Shown here: in pieces, positions 36,874 to 47,154 of the stretch
How the letters are laid out: each line of letters begins with the position of its first letter
Numbering within the stretch: the stretch's first letter is position 1
Assembly (NCBI GenBank): GCA_902812445.1
Contig: CADDZF010000001.1
Location: 22,838 to 86,837 of the forward strand
DNA length: 64,000 nucleotides
Direction of reading: 5' to 3'
Source: Methylococcaceae bacterium
GTDB lineage: Bacteria; Pseudomonadota; Gammaproteobacteria; Methylococcales; Methylococcaceae
Program-made: the position numbers and the translations under genes
The notes under the pieces: model-generated
The model's database searches: none
What the model saw: only the letters and a program-made list of their open reading frames with translations
Told to the model about the DNA's origin: nothing

Positions 36874-37895
36874 ACGAACTTCCATTGCCTCTGACCGGCG
36901 CGCTACCCGCAGGCGAGGGTCCTGGAATCCTGCTGGTTAACCTGGGCACGCCCGAAGCACCGACACCCACCGCCTTACGCCGCTACTTGGGCGAATTTCT
37001 ATGGGATCCACGCGTCGTCGAAATCCCGCGTCCGATCTGGTGGCTGATCCTGCACCTTTTCGTGTTATCTATCCGCCCGCGCCGGTCGGCCAAAGCGTAT
37101 CGAAAAATCTGGACCGAGCGCGGCTCGCCTTTGCGTTTTTTGACCCAGGACTTGAGCCGCGCGTTGCAGAATGCCCTCGAAGTTCGCCTGGGTGGCCCTC
37201 TAACCGTCGCAACGGCCATGCGCTACGGCCAGCCGTCCATCAGGCAGGGGCTGGAAGCGCTGCGCCAGTCCGGTGTAAAATCCGTTATCGTATTGCCGCT
37301 CTACCCGCAATATGCAGCGGCCTCGACCGGTTCAGCGTTTGACGCTGTAGCCGATACGCTGAAAAGCTGGCGGCATATTCCGGAACTCCACTTTATCAGC
37401 GATTATCACGCCGATCCCGGCTACACCGGCGCGCTTGCCGAATCCATCCGACACTACTGGTCGGTCAGCGCGAAGGCACACTATCTTTTGTTCTCCTTTC
37501 ACGGCCTACCGCAACGCTCCAGCTCGCAAGGCGATCCCTACTACGATCAATGCCAGCGCACCGCTCGCTTGCTTGCCGAAGAACTAGGGCTTGCGGACAC
37601 TCGCTGGAAGCTGGTTTTTCAATCGCGTTTCGGTGCCCAGAAATGGCTGCAACCCTATTGCGTGGAGGTTCTGCAACAACTCCCACGACAGGGAATCCGC
37701 GAGGTAGATGTGGTCTGTCCGGGCTTTGCCGTGGATTGTCTGGAAACCCTGGAAGAAATCGCTATGACCAATCGAGACGTGTTCCTGCATGCCGGCGGCT
37801 CAGATTACCGCTATATTCCGGCCTTGAATGCAACACCCGCGCACGCCGAGGCGCTGGTCGATGTGATCCTTGCCAGGTTGCGGGGCGTCCGCTAG
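36870..37895 (+). CDS. hemH: Ferrochelatase
   Basis: The 341-residue enzyme inserts Fe2+ into protoporphyrin IX. The likely start is TTG 36870, which overlaps the folE stop as TTGA; upstream in-frame codons lie inside folE. Motifs: [34 protein letters not shown], the catalytic-histidine [20 protein letters not shown] and [15 protein letters not shown]. Coupling to folE is probable. Confidence 0.94.
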   Translation: MNELPLPLTGALPAGEGPGILLVNLGTPEAPTPTALRRYLGEFLWDPRVVEIPRPIWWLILHLFVLSIRPRRSAKAYRKIWTERGSPLRFLTQDLSRALQNALEVRLGGPLTVATAMRYGQPSIRQGLEALRQSGVKSVIVLPLYPQYAAASTGSAFDAVADTLKSWRHIPELHFISDYHADPGYTGALAESIRHYWSVSAKAHYLLFSFHGLPQRSSSQGDPYYDQCQRTARLLAEELGLADTRWKLVFQSRFGAQKWLQPYCVEVLQQLPRQGIREVDVVCPGFAVDCLETLEEIAMTNRDVFLHAGGSDYRYIPALNATPAHAEALVDVILARLRGVR

Positions 37896-37947
37896 CCGGC
37901 ATCCCCTTTGGTGCCAGCTCCTTGCCCTTGCATGCGAAGCGCTGCCT

Positions 37948-38790
37948 TCAGCCCCAATAAATCAGTTGAAAAAGCTCACGAAACTGTCTGTCCACTTCAC
38001 CGTCGATCGCGTCCACAATGGTCTTATCGAGCGAGAGGAAACACCAGAGGGATGAATCCATGGCATCCGCGCGAGCGTTCAGGCTGAGAAGGCTTGCCAG
38101 CGTGACGATGCCCGCCTCCTGAGCGAACAGGAGGGCATCTTGCGGATGGCCGTGATGCTCGATCGTGATGGCAATCACCTCGGGCAGCCGCCAGCGCTTC
38201 GCGAGTTCTGCACCGACTTCATAATGATCAAAGCCCATCGTCCTGACTTCCGCCGACCGCTCGCCCACGCCTTCAGCTTTCATCAGCAACGCGGCCGCGC
38301 GTGCCAGCTCCGGAATGCGGTGGTAAATGACCAGTCGCCCCACTTCGTGCAGCAGGCCGCAAATGAATACTGAGTTCAGTCGCTTGCCCAACCGGTGCCG
38401 GTCCGTGAGGGCCTTGGCGAACAGTGCGCAGCGCACGCTGACGATCCAGAACTCGCGCATGGACAGGATGCTGTTGGGGAGCGATGAAAACTTGTCCACG
38501 ACCAACGTCGCCAGGACGAGGTTTCTCAAGTCGCGCTCGCCGAGGATGGTGACGGCGTGGGCGATCGACGTGGTTCTCGAGGGAAACCCATAGAAAGCGC
38601 TATTGACGATTTTCAGCAGCCGCGCCGCCAGACCAGGATCGTGTTGGATGATGTGGGCGACGTCTTGCGCCGTCGCGTCAGGGTCTTCGAGCGCCCGATT
38701 GATCGCGAGAAATAACTCGGGCGGGGAAGCCAGTTGCACATTGCCGGCGAGAAGCTCGCGGACGCTTATGGCGGGTAGATCAGGATTCAT
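37948..38790 (-). CDS. HDOD-domain protein
   Basis: The 280-residue cytoplasmic protein has an HDOD domain across about residues 15-210 (AHIIQHDPGLAARLLKIVNSAFYG, IAHAVTILGERDLRNLV, LLHEVGRLVIY). HDOD proteins lack the full HD catalytic pair and act as signalling scaffolds in motility and c-di-GMP systems. It is divergent from the REC/GGDEF/EAL gene across 114 bases, which suggests a shared pathway. Confidence 0.9.
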   Translation of the reverse strand: MNPDLPAISVRELLAGNVQLASPPELFLAINRALEDPDATAQDVAHIIQHDPGLAARLLKIVNSAFYGFPSRTTSIAHAVTILGERDLRNLVLATLVVDKFSSLPNSILSMREFWIVSVRCALFAKALTDRHRLGKRLNSVFICGLLHEVGRLVIYHRIPELARAAALLMKAEGVGERSAEVRTMGFDHYEVGAELAKRWRLPEVIAITIEHHGHPQDALLFAQEAGIVTLASLLSLNARADAMDSSLWCFLSLDKTIVDAIDGEVDRQFRELFQLIYWG

Positions 38791-38904
38791 TTATGCTGTC
38801 GTGCTTATCGGCTCGAGAGCCATCTTTCCCGGTAATGAGCGGCAGGTTAATATGATGGGTCATCCGTCGTATCGATCCCGCATTTCGCACCCCTTCTCCG
38901 CTTC

Positions 38905-40743
38905 ATGACCCGACACCAGCACTTGCGGCAACAGGCCATCATCATCGCAGAATCTGACGAGCGGCAGAGGAATCAGATTGCCGCCATTCTCAGAGAGGCG
39001 GGGATCGGCAATCTGATTTTTGCCGAGCATCGCAACGATATCCTCAAGAAGCTGAGAAGCTATCAGTATAGCCTCGAGACGGTCGGACTGATGATTTTGA
39101 GTGATGCGTTGCTGGAGCATGAGACGAAGAATTTCTGCGCGTCGATCGCCTCGGTCGAGAGCGGCTTCGGCATACCGGTGATCGTGCTTCAGGATGAGAA
39201 CGCGTTTGCGGAAATCCAGCAGTTCGTTCCGCTGGACGCCCTGGGTTTCCATATCGTGGCCAAGCCGATCCGCGTGCGCGAATTTTTACCCATCGTCAAT
39301 CTCTGTCTGCTGCTGAGACACGAACGGCAATTACGCCAGCGGCAGGAAGAACAGCTGATCAATCAATTGTCCGAGCGCAAAGTCATGGAAGCCAGGCTCA
39401 AGTATCTGGTCGCCCATGATGAACTGACAGGTCTTGCAAACCGCCGCACCCTCGAAAAGAAATTGCAAGCGGCCATTCATCGCTGCGTCAACTTCGGTCA
39501 CCCGAGCGCGTTGCTCTATCTCGACCTGGACCACTTCAATCTCATTAATGACATCGAAGGCCATGAGGCGGGCGAGCGCCTGTTGCTTGCCGTGATCAAT
39601 CTGCTGCATGCCCACCTCGACAACGAACATTTCGCCGCCCGCATCGGTTTTGATGAATTTTGCATCTATCTGGACGGCGCTTCGCGCCAGCACGCCTTGA
39701 CCATCGCCGAACGCCTGCGCCGCGCGCTGGATGAATTCCGCTTCGTCACGGGCAACGACAGTTATCGCATTTCGGCCAGCATCGGCATCGCTTTGTTGGA
39801 GCCTTCCCGGCATATCGATCACGCTAATCAGTTGATCGCCGATGCGCATCAGGCCTGTTATACCGCAAAGAAAAACGGCCGCAACACGGTGTATCTGCAC
39901 AGCGAGCAGAATATCGAGGTGCATAGGCGACATAAAGACATGGCGTGGCTGCCCCTCATCCGCGAGGCGCTGATCGAAAACCGTTTCTTCCTGGTGTTTC
40001 AGCCCGTGGTGCGCCTGGCGGACGGGCTGATCACGCATCATGAGGCGCTGATCAGGATGAAAGGCAAAGACTCTGAGGTAGTCAGACCGGGCGAATTCAT
40101 CCCGGTGGCCGAAAGAATGGGGCTGATCCACCACATCGATCTGTGGGTCGTGGAGAATGCGATCGATTTTCTCGCCTCCTTGCCCGAGCATTCCGCTGTC
40201 AACCTGACGATCAACTTGTCCGCCCACGCCTTTCAGGCGCGCTCGCTGCTGCCGCTGATCCAGCGGAAACTCGAAACGACCGGGATTTCGGCTTCCCGCA
40301 TCACGTTCGAAATCACCGAAACCGCCATGGTCGGCAATTTCGAGCAGGCGCGCGAAATGATCGCCCGCATCCGAGCGCTGGGCTACCGCTTCGCGCTGGA
40401 CGACTTCGGTTCCGGTTTCAGCTCGTTCGACTATATTAAAAAGTTTCCCGTCGACTTTCTGAAAATCGACGGTCAGTTCATTCAAAATCTTCTGGATGAC
40501 GAAACCGATCAAGTGCTGGTGAAGGCAATGATCGATATCGCCCGCAAGTTGGGCAAGCTGACGGTGGCCGAATATGTCGAAAACCCCAAGGTGCTCGATC
40601 TGTTGATCCATTTGGGCGTTGATTTCGCCCAGGGCTATCTCCTCGGCAAACCATCCACCGAATTGTTGCCGTTCCAGCGGATTTCCCTCGGCGACCATCG
40701 CCGCCTGTCGCCGCCGATATCCGATCCAGCGCCGCGGGATTGA
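38905..40743 (+). CDS. Receiver-like/GGDEF/EAL phosphodiesterase
   Basis: The 612-residue protein has an N-terminal receiver-like domain (IIIAESDERQRNQIAAILREAG, then VIVLQDENAF, about 10-135), a short coiled coil, a GGDEF domain with IGFDEF in place of GGDEF (about 170-330) and an EAL domain (about 350-600). The EAL domain keeps HEALIRM, NLSAHAF, FEITETAM, LDDFGSGFSS, LKIDGQFI, AEYVEN and FAQGYLLGKP, so c-di-GMP hydrolysis is likely. The altered GGDEF may be inactive or regulatory. The receiver domain keeps part of its acidic pocket (ESDE) but has no obvious D-x-phospho site. Confidence 0.88.
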   Translation: MTRHQHLRQQAIIIAESDERQRNQIAAILREAGIGNLIFAEHRNDILKKLRSYQYSLETVGLMILSDALLEHETKNFCASIASVESGFGIPVIVLQDENAFAEIQQFVPLDALGFHIVAKPIRVREFLPIVNLCLLLRHERQLRQRQEEQLINQLSERKVMEARLKYLVAHDELTGLANRRTLEKKLQAAIHRCVNFGHPSALLYLDLDHFNLINDIEGHEAGERLLLAVINLLHAHLDNEHFAARIGFDEFCIYLDGASRQHALTIAERLRRALDEFRFVTGNDSYRISASIGIALLEPSRHIDHANQLIADAHQACYTAKKNGRNTVYLHSEQNIEVHRRHKDMAWLPLIREALIENRFFLVFQPVVRLADGLITHHEALIRMKGKDSEVVRPGEFIPVAERMGLIHHIDLWVVENAIDFLASLPEHSAVNLTINLSAHAFQARSLLPLIQRKLETTGISASRITFEITETAMVGNFEQAREMIARIRALGYRFALDDFGSGFSSFDYIKKFPVDFLKIDGQFIQNLLDDETDQVLVKAMIDIARKLGKLTVAEYVENPKVLDLLIHLGVDFAQGYLLGKPSTELLPFQRISLGDHRRLSPPISDPAPRD

Positions 40744-40813
40744 CCGCCGAGTCCCGACAGCGGAACAGCGCACCGGCCACAAACCCACTCGATCCTTGGT
40801 CTGATCACTCACG

Positions 40814-43141
40814 ATGGCCAGAAAACGGCGCTCAATCCACCGACCAAAACGCAACCGAAGGCATTCGAGCTTCCTCATCGTCAGGCTGAGACGCTTTGCG
40901 CTTTGGCTGCTCTTGCCGGCACTCGCGCTGTCACTGGCCTATATGGTCTATCAAGACCACGCCGTGCGCCAGCAATTTGAAGGCAAGCGCTGGTCGCTGC
41001 CCGCGCACGTCTATGCCAGTCCGCTCGAGCTATACGCCGGCTACGCCATCGACGCCGACCAGCTCGAAGCGATACTCGAACAACTGAAATATCGCAACGA
41101 CCCCGCGCTCTCCTCGGGCGCCTCCTATTATCGCCGGGGCAACCAGATCGCGTTGCGAACGCGCGCTTTTCAGTTCGCCGACAAGATCGAGCCGGCGCGC
41201 CAAGTCCGGCTCCGGTTTTCCAGCGGAGCGCTGCGCTCCATCGACGATCTGGAAACGTCCGCGGGTCTTGCGATCATGCGCCTGGAGCCCATGCAGATCG
41301 GCAGTTTTTATCCCAAACTCAAGGAGGACAGGCTACTCATCAAGCTCGACCAGGCGCCGAAGCTGCTGCTGCAGGGCCTGTTCGCGACTGAGGATCACGA
41401 TTTCTACCGCCATCACGGACTGTCCGCGAAAGCGATCCTGCGCGCCGTGTGGGCGAATGTCCGCGCCGGAGGCGTGGTCCAGGGCGGCAGCACGCTGACC
41501 CAGCAGTTGGTGAAAAATTTCTATCTGAGCGCCGAGCGCAGCTTGTGGCGCAAGCTGAACGAAGCACTCATGGCGCTGCTGTTGGAGATGCATTACTCCA
41601 AGGATGAAATCCTCGAAGCCTATTTGAACGAAATTTACCTCGGCCAGGACGGCGCGCGGGCGATTCACGGCTTTGGCCTCGCCAGCAACTATTACTTCAG
41701 CCGCTCGCTCCATGAACTGGAACTGCGCCATATCGCACTGCTGGTGGCGCTGGTGCGCGGGCCTTCCTACTACGATCCGCTGACTGCTCCGGAGCGGGCG
41801 AAAAAACGCCGCAATCTGGCGCTCGATGCCATGGCCGCGCAAGGTTATATCTCCGTGGAGCAGGCCGATGAGGCCAAGGCTCAGCCGCTGGACGTGGTCG
41901 ACAATCCGCATCAATCGATCAGCCGCTATCCGGCATTCCTCGACCTGGTCAGACGCCAGTTGCAGCGAGAATACCGCGATGAGGACTTGACGTCAGAAGG
42001 TTTGCGCATCTTCACCACGCTGGATATTAATGTGCAGCAGCAGCTCGAAACCGCCATCGCCACAACCCTGAAGACGCTCGATCAGCGCACCCGAAGCGCT
42101 CAACTCGAAACCGCCGCCGTTATCACTCGCCGGGCGAACGGCGAAGTGGCGGCGCTGGCGGGCGCACGCGATCCTCTCCAATCCGGGTTCAATCGCGCCC
42201 TGGACTCGGTGCGGCACGTCGGCTCCCTGTACAAGCCGGTGGTTTATCTCACCGCTCTGGACGATCCCGGCAGGTTCACCTTGGTGACGCCGGTAGAGGA
42301 CAAGAGCATCCGCGTCAAGAGCGGAAAGAATCGCACCTGGACGCCGAAGAACTATGACCACCGCGAGCACGGAGTGGTCGCGCTACACACGGCACTGGCG
42401 CATTCCTATAACCTGGCGACGGTACGCCTCGGGCTCGAGGTCGGCGTCGCCCATACCGTGAAAACCCTGCGCAAGCTGGGAGTCGAACGCCGGGTCGAGC
42501 CGGTCCCCTCGCTGCTATTGGGCACCGGTGCCCTGACACCGCTGGACGTCGCGCAGATGTACCAGACGCTCGCCGACGACGGATTCGTCACACCCTTACG
42601 CGCCATTCAATCCGTCGTTTCGAGCGATGGCAAGCCGCTGCAGCGTTATCCCCTGAACGTGCGGCAAACGCTCAACCCGGCCGCCGTCTATCTGGTCAAT
42701 ACCATCCTGCAGGAAGCCGTTCGGGAAGGGACCGGACGATCGGTTTATGCCTATTTACCGGATTCGTTCAACGCCGTAGGCAAAACAGGCACCAGCAACG
42801 ACTTGCGCGATAGCTGGTTCGCCGGATTCACCGGTGATTATGTGGGCGTCGTCTGGATTGGGCGGGATGACAATCAATCCGCTAGGCTGACCGGCGCCCA
42901 GGGCGCCTTGCACCTGTGGGCTCGAACCATGAAAAAGATTAGCCAGGAGCCTTTGATGCTGACGGCTCCGGACGGCATCGAACGGGTCTGGATCGACCGC
43001 GCCAACGGCCTCAGAACCAGCGAATCCTGTGCCAGTGCAGCGCAATATCCGTTCATCGCTGGCTCGGCGCCGCAGCAATTCTCACCGTGCGGGGACGCGC
43101 TCGATCACGAGGGCGGCTCATGGTTCAAGGAGCTGTTCTGA
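40814..43141 (+). CDS. mrcB: Bifunctional penicillin-binding protein 1b
   Basis: The 775-residue protein builds peptidoglycan glycan strands and cross-links them. A basic cytoplasmic start (RKRRSIHRPKRNRRH) leads to one membrane helix (about 32-47), then a UB2H-type domain. The glycosyltransferase has catalytic E193 in FATEDHDFYRHHG and the GGSTLTQQLVKN motif. The transpeptidase has S471 in GSLYKP, an HSYN motif and KTGTSNDLRDSWF. Length fits PBP1b. Confidence 0.95.
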   Translation: MARKRRSIHRPKRNRRHSSFLIVRLRRFALWLLLPALALSLAYMVYQDHAVRQQFEGKRWSLPAHVYASPLELYAGYAIDADQLEAILEQLKYRNDPALSSGASYYRRGNQIALRTRAFQFADKIEPARQVRLRFSSGALRSIDDLETSAGLAIMRLEPMQIGSFYPKLKEDRLLIKLDQAPKLLLQGLFATEDHDFYRHHGLSAKAILRAVWANVRAGGVVQGGSTLTQQLVKNFYLSAERSLWRKLNEALMALLLEMHYSKDEILEAYLNEIYLGQDGARAIHGFGLASNYYFSRSLHELELRHIALLVALVRGPSYYDPLTAPERAKKRRNLALDAMAAQGYISVEQADEAKAQPLDVVDNPHQSISRYPAFLDLVRRQLQREYRDEDLTSEGLRIFTTLDINVQQQLETAIATTLKTLDQRTRSAQLETAAVITRRANGEVAALAGARDPLQSGFNRALDSVRHVGSLYKPVVYLTALDDPGRFTLVTPVEDKSIRVKSGKNRTWTPKNYDHREHGVVALHTALAHSYNLATVRLGLEVGVAHTVKTLRKLGVERRVEPVPSLLLGTGALTPLDVAQMYQTLADDGFVTPLRAIQSVVSSDGKPLQRYPLNVRQTLNPAAVYLVNTILQEAVREGTGRSVYAYLPDSFNAVGKTGTSNDLRDSWFAGFTGDYVGVVWIGRDDNQSARLTGAQGALHLWARTMKKISQEPLMLTAPDGIERVWIDRANGLRTSESCASAAQYPFIAGSAPQQFSPCGDALDHEGGSWFKELF

Positions 43142-43321
43142 TTGGGCTGGGAAAGCCTTTGCGTATAGTTAAGGCGGCGATCGGCTAGCGCAAGGCCTGG
43201 TATGCGCGTAAGCCGAGCGGTTGCAACGGAACCTGCCATCATCGGTAGCATCATTTACCGGGCGAGGGAACCGTTCATCGGCTGACAGGCTGGCTGAAAC
43301 TGAATTGACGGCAAAGTTCTG

Positions 43322-43327
43322 TATAAT
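43322..43327 (+). promoter_or_regulatory. Candidate -10 element before the lipoprotein-yoaA-tsaB run
   Basis: A perfect TATAAT lies 36 bases before the lipoprotein start. The -35 position (ACTGAA at 43299) is poor; TTGACG at 43305 is too close. The region 43142-43321 has no gene. Confidence 0.4.
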
Positions 43328-43362
43328 TATTTTTTGGCGGTTTTTTATGGATCGATGCGAGC

Positions 43363-43908
43363 ATGATGAAGACGCGCGGCGTTGGCCTGGTTTTGCTGAT
43401 CCTTGTGCAGATGAGTTGCGCCATGGTGGCGCCTCCACCTGGGCGATCAGGGCGTGCGGCGGCAACGACTGGAGCCGAGCAGCCGGAACGAGCCACTCCT
43501 GGTCCGCTCATCATGGGACCCGAAGAAAGCGAGGAGGCAGCGCAGGCGCTCCCTCCGGAGCTCCCGAGAGCGCAACCGGAGCCGGCTTCGCCGCCAGCGG
43601 TGCTGGCTTTGATGCACGAAGCCGAGAACGACCGTAGCGCGGGGCAACTGGATGCCGCGGCCGCGACGCTGGAGCGGGCGATCCGCATCCAGCCGAGCAA
43701 CCCGAGACTCTGGCAGCAACTCGCCGCGCTGCGTCTCGAACAGCATCAGCCGGGGCTTGCCGAAGACCTGGCAAAAAAATCCAATCTGCTCGCGGCCGGT
43801 AATTTTTCCGTGATTGAAGAGAACTGGCTGCTGATCGCCAAGGCGCGGCGGCTGAGGGGCGATGAAAGCGGCGCTGTGGCGGCTGAAACCAAAGCCAGAA
43901 GGTTTTAG
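43363..43908 (+). CDS. TPR-type lipoprotein
   Basis: The 181-residue product has a signal peptide ending in a candidate lipobox (LVQMSC, cysteine at about residue 19), a Pro/Glu-rich linker, and one or two tetratricopeptide units (LMHEAENDRSAGQLDAAAATLERAIRIQPSN, LWQQLAALRLEQHQPGLAEDLA). It is likely anchored in the outer membrane. The stop codon's last base is the first base of the next gene's GTG, so the helicase is translationally coupled. Function not assigned. Confidence 0.8.
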   Translation: MMKTRGVGLVLLILVQMSCAMVAPPPGRSGRAAATTGAEQPERATPGPLIMGPEESEEAAQALPPELPRAQPEPASPPAVLALMHEAENDRSAGQLDAAAATLERAIRIQPSNPRLWQQLAALRLEQHQPGLAEDLAKKSNLLAAGNFSVIEENWLLIAKARRLRGDESGAVAAETKARRF

Positions 43909-45836
43909 TGCGGCGATTGGAAGCCGTTTTTGCGCCGGATGGTGCACTAGCCGCAACCATCCCTGGCTTTAATGCGAGAGCTGCTCAGATCGAGATGGCG
44001 CTGGCGGTCGAGGAGGCCATCGAACAGGAATGCTCGCTCATCGCCGAAGCCGGAACCGGTATGGGCAAGACGTTCGCGTATCTGGTTCCGGCGATTCTCT
44101 CGGGTAAACGAACGGTCATTTCCTCGGCCACAAAGAACCTCCAGGATCAGCTCTTCAGCCAAGACCTGCCGGTCGTCAGGGCCGCGCTGGCGATCCCCTT
44201 CAAAGCCGCCTTGTTGAAAGGACGCGCCAATTATCTCTGCCTCTACCGACTGGAAAACACTCTAGGTTTCCTGCCGCACCACGGCCGCACCGAAGCGGCG
44301 GCGATCGAGAGCATTCGCCGCTGGGCGGCGCGGACACGAACCGGCGATATCGCCGAAGTGAGCGATGTGCTTGAGATATCGCCATTATGGCCCGCGGTCA
44401 CTTCGACGGCCGACAATTGTCTGGGGCAGGAATGTCCCCAATATTCCGACTGCTTCCTGGTCAAGGCCAGGCGCAAGGCACAGGAGGCGGACATCTTGGT
44501 CATCAACCATCACCTATTGTGCGCTGACTGGAGGCTGAAAAGCGACGGCTTCGGCGAACTGTTGCCCGATGCCCGCATCATCGTCGTCGATGAGGCGCAC
44601 CAGTTCGCCGAAACCGCGCTGCAGTTTCTCGGCGCATCGCTGAGTTCGCGTCAGCTACAGGGTCTTGCCAACGATATCCGGGCGGAGCAGGCGAAAGATG
44701 CTGGCGATATGCCGGAGCTCGGGCAGGCGGCCGAAGCGCTCGCCGCGAAAATTATCAGCCTGCGATCTTTGTTCGCGCGAGTGCCAAAACGCGCTCCCTG
44801 GCAGGAGCTGGAACGTAACCCCGCGCTGATGAGCGGACTGCAGGCGCTCGTCAGACAGCTGGCGACGCTGGCCGCGACGCTGAAGCCGGCGGCCGTGCGC
44901 GGCAAGGGGCTGGAGTCCTGCTGGAAGCGCTGCGCAGAAAGCGAAGCGCGCCTGCGTCTGCTCCTGGAGGAGACCCAGAGTGAATCCGTACGCTGGGCTG
45001 AAACTTACCCGCACAGCTTTAGCCTGCACCGGACGCCGCTCGAGATCGCCCCCGCATTCAAGCAGTTTGCGAGGCAAGCCCGCGCCACTTGGCTGTTTAC
45101 GTCGGCGACACTGAGCGTCGCCAAGCGCTTCGACCACTTTGCCGCCATGCTGGGGCTGGAAAACGTTGCCACGAAAAGCTGGGACAGCCCCTTCGACTAT
45201 CAAAGCCAGTGCCTTCTGTACCTTCCGCCCGAGTTGCCGGATCCGGCCTCGAGCGCTTTTGCCGAAGCGGTCGCGTATGCCGCATTGCCGGTTCTAACAG
45301 CCAGCCAGGGCCGTGCGTTTTTTCTGTTCACCAGCCATCAGGCGCTGCAGCAGGCGGCTCGCGTGCTGACGCGCGAATCCGACTATCCCCTGTACATCCA
45401 AGGCAGCCAGCCGAAACAAGTCTTGCTCGAGCTGTTCAAGCGGGCGGGGAACGGCGTTCTGCTGGGCACGGCGAGTTTCTGGGAAGGCGTCGACGTGCGC
45501 GGACCGGCGCTTTCCTGCGTGATCATTGACCGGTTGCCTTTCGCCGCGCCCGGCGATCCGATTCTCGCCGCGCGATTGGAAGCCCTGCGCCGCCAGGGCC
45601 GAGACCCGTTTGGAAGCTTTCAATTGCCGGCCGCGGTGATCGCGCTGAAACAGGGGATAGGGCGGCTGCTACGCGACCGCCAGGATCGCGGCGTCGTGAT
45701 GTTGGGCGATCCGCGCGTGCGGACCAAGGCCTATGGCAAAGTCTTCCTCGACAGCCTGCCGCTGATGCAGCGCACGAGCGCCATTGAAGATGTCGAGCGG
45801 TTTTTTGCCGCGGAAGTGGCGGGGACGGTGCGATGA
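43908..45836 (+). CDS. yoaA: DinG-family ATP-dependent helicase, YoaA-like
   Basis: The 642-residue superfamily 2 helicase starts at GTG 43908. Walker A is EAGTGMGKTFAYL and motif II is DEAH. Between them four cysteines (NYLCLYR, CLGQECPQYSDC) form the iron-sulfur cluster site of XPD-type helicases, followed by VINHHLLCAD. Motif VI is QGIGRLLRDRQD-like. YoaA next to tsaB is the arrangement in many gammaproteobacteria. It likely works in DNA-damage tolerance. Confidence 0.92.
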   Translation: MRRLEAVFAPDGALAATIPGFNARAAQIEMALAVEEAIEQECSLIAEAGTGMGKTFAYLVPAILSGKRTVISSATKNLQDQLFSQDLPVVRAALAIPFKAALLKGRANYLCLYRLENTLGFLPHHGRTEAAAIESIRRWAARTRTGDIAEVSDVLEISPLWPAVTSTADNCLGQECPQYSDCFLVKARRKAQEADILVINHHLLCADWRLKSDGFGELLPDARIIVVDEAHQFAETALQFLGASLSSRQLQGLANDIRAEQAKDAGDMPELGQAAEALAAKIISLRSLFARVPKRAPWQELERNPALMSGLQALVRQLATLAATLKPAAVRGKGLESCWKRCAESEARLRLLLEETQSESVRWAETYPHSFSLHRTPLEIAPAFKQFARQARATWLFTSATLSVAKRFDHFAAMLGLENVATKSWDSPFDYQSQCLLYLPPELPDPASSAFAEAVAYAALPVLTASQGRAFFLFTSHQALQQAARVLTRESDYPLYIQGSQPKQVLLELFKRAGNGVLLGTASFWEGVDVRGPALSCVIIDRLPFAAPGDPILAARLEALRRQGRDPFGSFQLPAAVIALKQGIGRLLRDRQDRGVVMLGDPRVRTKAYGKVFLDSLPLMQRTSAIEDVERFFAAEVAGTVR

Positions 45837-46522
45837 GGATTCTCGCCGTGGAGAGCGCAACGGAAGCCTGCTCCGCCGCGCTGTATATCGATGGCCAGGT
45901 GCTAGAGCGTCACACCGTCGCGCCCAGGGAACATAATCAGTTGATTCTGCCGATGCTGGAATCTCTGCTGGCTGAAGCGGGGATCGATTTAGCCCAGCTC
46001 GATGCACTTGCTTTCGGGCGCGGGCCGGGCTCGTTTACCGGCGTGCGTATCGCAGCGGGCGTGACCCAAGGCATCGCCCTGGGCACCGGATTGCCGGTCG
46101 CGCCGGTCTCCACGCTGGCTGCCCTCGCCCTGGAAGCGCTCATGGAGGTGGCCGACGAGTATGTCTTTGCCGGTCTGGACGCCCGTATGAGCGAAGTGTA
46201 CTGGGGCGTATTCCGGCGCACGTCCGCTGCCATGCCCGAATTGATCGGCGAGGAAGTCGTCGCGCCGGCCGATCGGGTCCCGTTTCCACCGGCGGCCAAT
46301 GGCGCCGGCATCGGCAGCGCTTGGGGCACCTACCGCGAAGTGTTGCAGCAGCGTCTGTCCGGGCGTTTGAGCAGGATTTTAACCGACCGTTTCCCCAGAG
46401 CTTCCATGATCGCCCGGCTCGGCGCGGAAAGCTTCCGACTCGGCCTGGTGGTATCCCCCGACCAGGCGTTGCCGGTTTATTTGCGCGACAACGTGGCAAA
46501 AAAGCCGGATGCTGCGTTCTAG
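45833..46522 (+). CDS. tsaB: tRNA t6A biosynthesis protein TsaB
   Basis: The 229-residue Kae1-like scaffold works with TsaC/TsaD/TsaE in making t6A37. Motifs: VESATEACSAALY, the HNQLILPMLESLL metal-site-like helix, and GPGSFTGVRIAAGVTQG. Its ATG overlaps the helicase stop (ATGA). A Sua5/YciO-family protein at 47.2 kb could be functionally linked. Confidence 0.94.
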   Translation: MRILAVESATEACSAALYIDGQVLERHTVAPREHNQLILPMLESLLAEAGIDLAQLDALAFGRGPGSFTGVRIAAGVTQGIALGTGLPVAPVSTLAALALEALMEVADEYVFAGLDARMSEVYWGVFRRTSAAMPELIGEEVVAPADRVPFPPAANGAGIGSAWGTYREVLQQRLSGRLSRILTDRFPRASMIARLGAESFRLGLVVSPDQALPVYLRDNVAKKPDAAF

Positions 46523-46569
46523 CCGAACCGATCCACGATGTTGACCTGGAGAGCGGAGCGAAGCCCGTG

Positions 46570-47064
46570 ATGGATATTGTCCTCCAAGAACTCACGGCCG
46601 GTTTGCCGGATGCGGACCGGCTGATCCGGGTGACATTGCGCCTCCTCACCGCCCTGCTGCTCGGCGCGGTGATCGGTTCACAGCGCGAGCGCGCCGGCAA
46701 ACCGGCGGGCCTTAGAACCCACATGCTGGTCGCCATGGGTTCTGCCCTGTTTGTGCTGATTCCCGCCGAATTCGGCATATCGGAGGAGGGTTTAACTCGC
46801 GTGTTGCAAGGGCTGGCTAGCGGAATCGGCTTCATCGGCGGCGGTGCGATCCTCAAACTGACCGACGAGCACCAGGTCAAAGGGTTGACCACGGCCGCCG
46901 GCATCTGGCTGACCGCGGCGGTCGGGGCGGCCGCCGGCCTGGGTCGCCTGGGCTTGGCAATTCTCAGCATGGCCCTGGCGTGGATCACCCTTGCACTGCT
47001 CGGCCAAATCGAATGCCGCATCGAGACATTCCGCAGAGCGCGGCGTAACGAGGCGGACGAATGA
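46570..47064 (+). CDS. MgtC/SapB-family membrane protein
   Basis: The 164-residue product has four or five helices and the family motif GAVIGSQRERAGKPAGLRTHMLVAMGSALF; GIGFIGGGAIL and LTTAAGIWLTAAVGAAAG follow. The C-terminal cytoplasmic domain of full MgtC (about 230 residues) is missing, as in the common short form. Start could be ATG 46570 or GTG 46567. Transport activity unproven for the family. Confidence 0.88.
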   Translation: MDIVLQELTAGLPDADRLIRVTLRLLTALLLGAVIGSQRERAGKPAGLRTHMLVAMGSALFVLIPAEFGISEEGLTRVLQGLASGIGFIGGGAILKLTDEHQVKGLTTAAGIWLTAAVGAAAGLGRLGLAILSMALAWITLALLGQIECRIETFRRARRNEADE

Positions 47065-47154
47065 CAGGCCTTCGGGTGCGGGACGATCAAGAACGTCGCG
47101 GCTGCCGGCAGAAAATTGCCTGACGCCAGAATGTCTGTAGTAAACTGGCGCTAA

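Noticed and set aside
43154-43196. Inverted repeat GCCTTTGCG/CGCAAGGC after mrcB as a terminator
   Set aside because: One base is missing in the second arm, the loop is over 25 bases and there is no T-tract.
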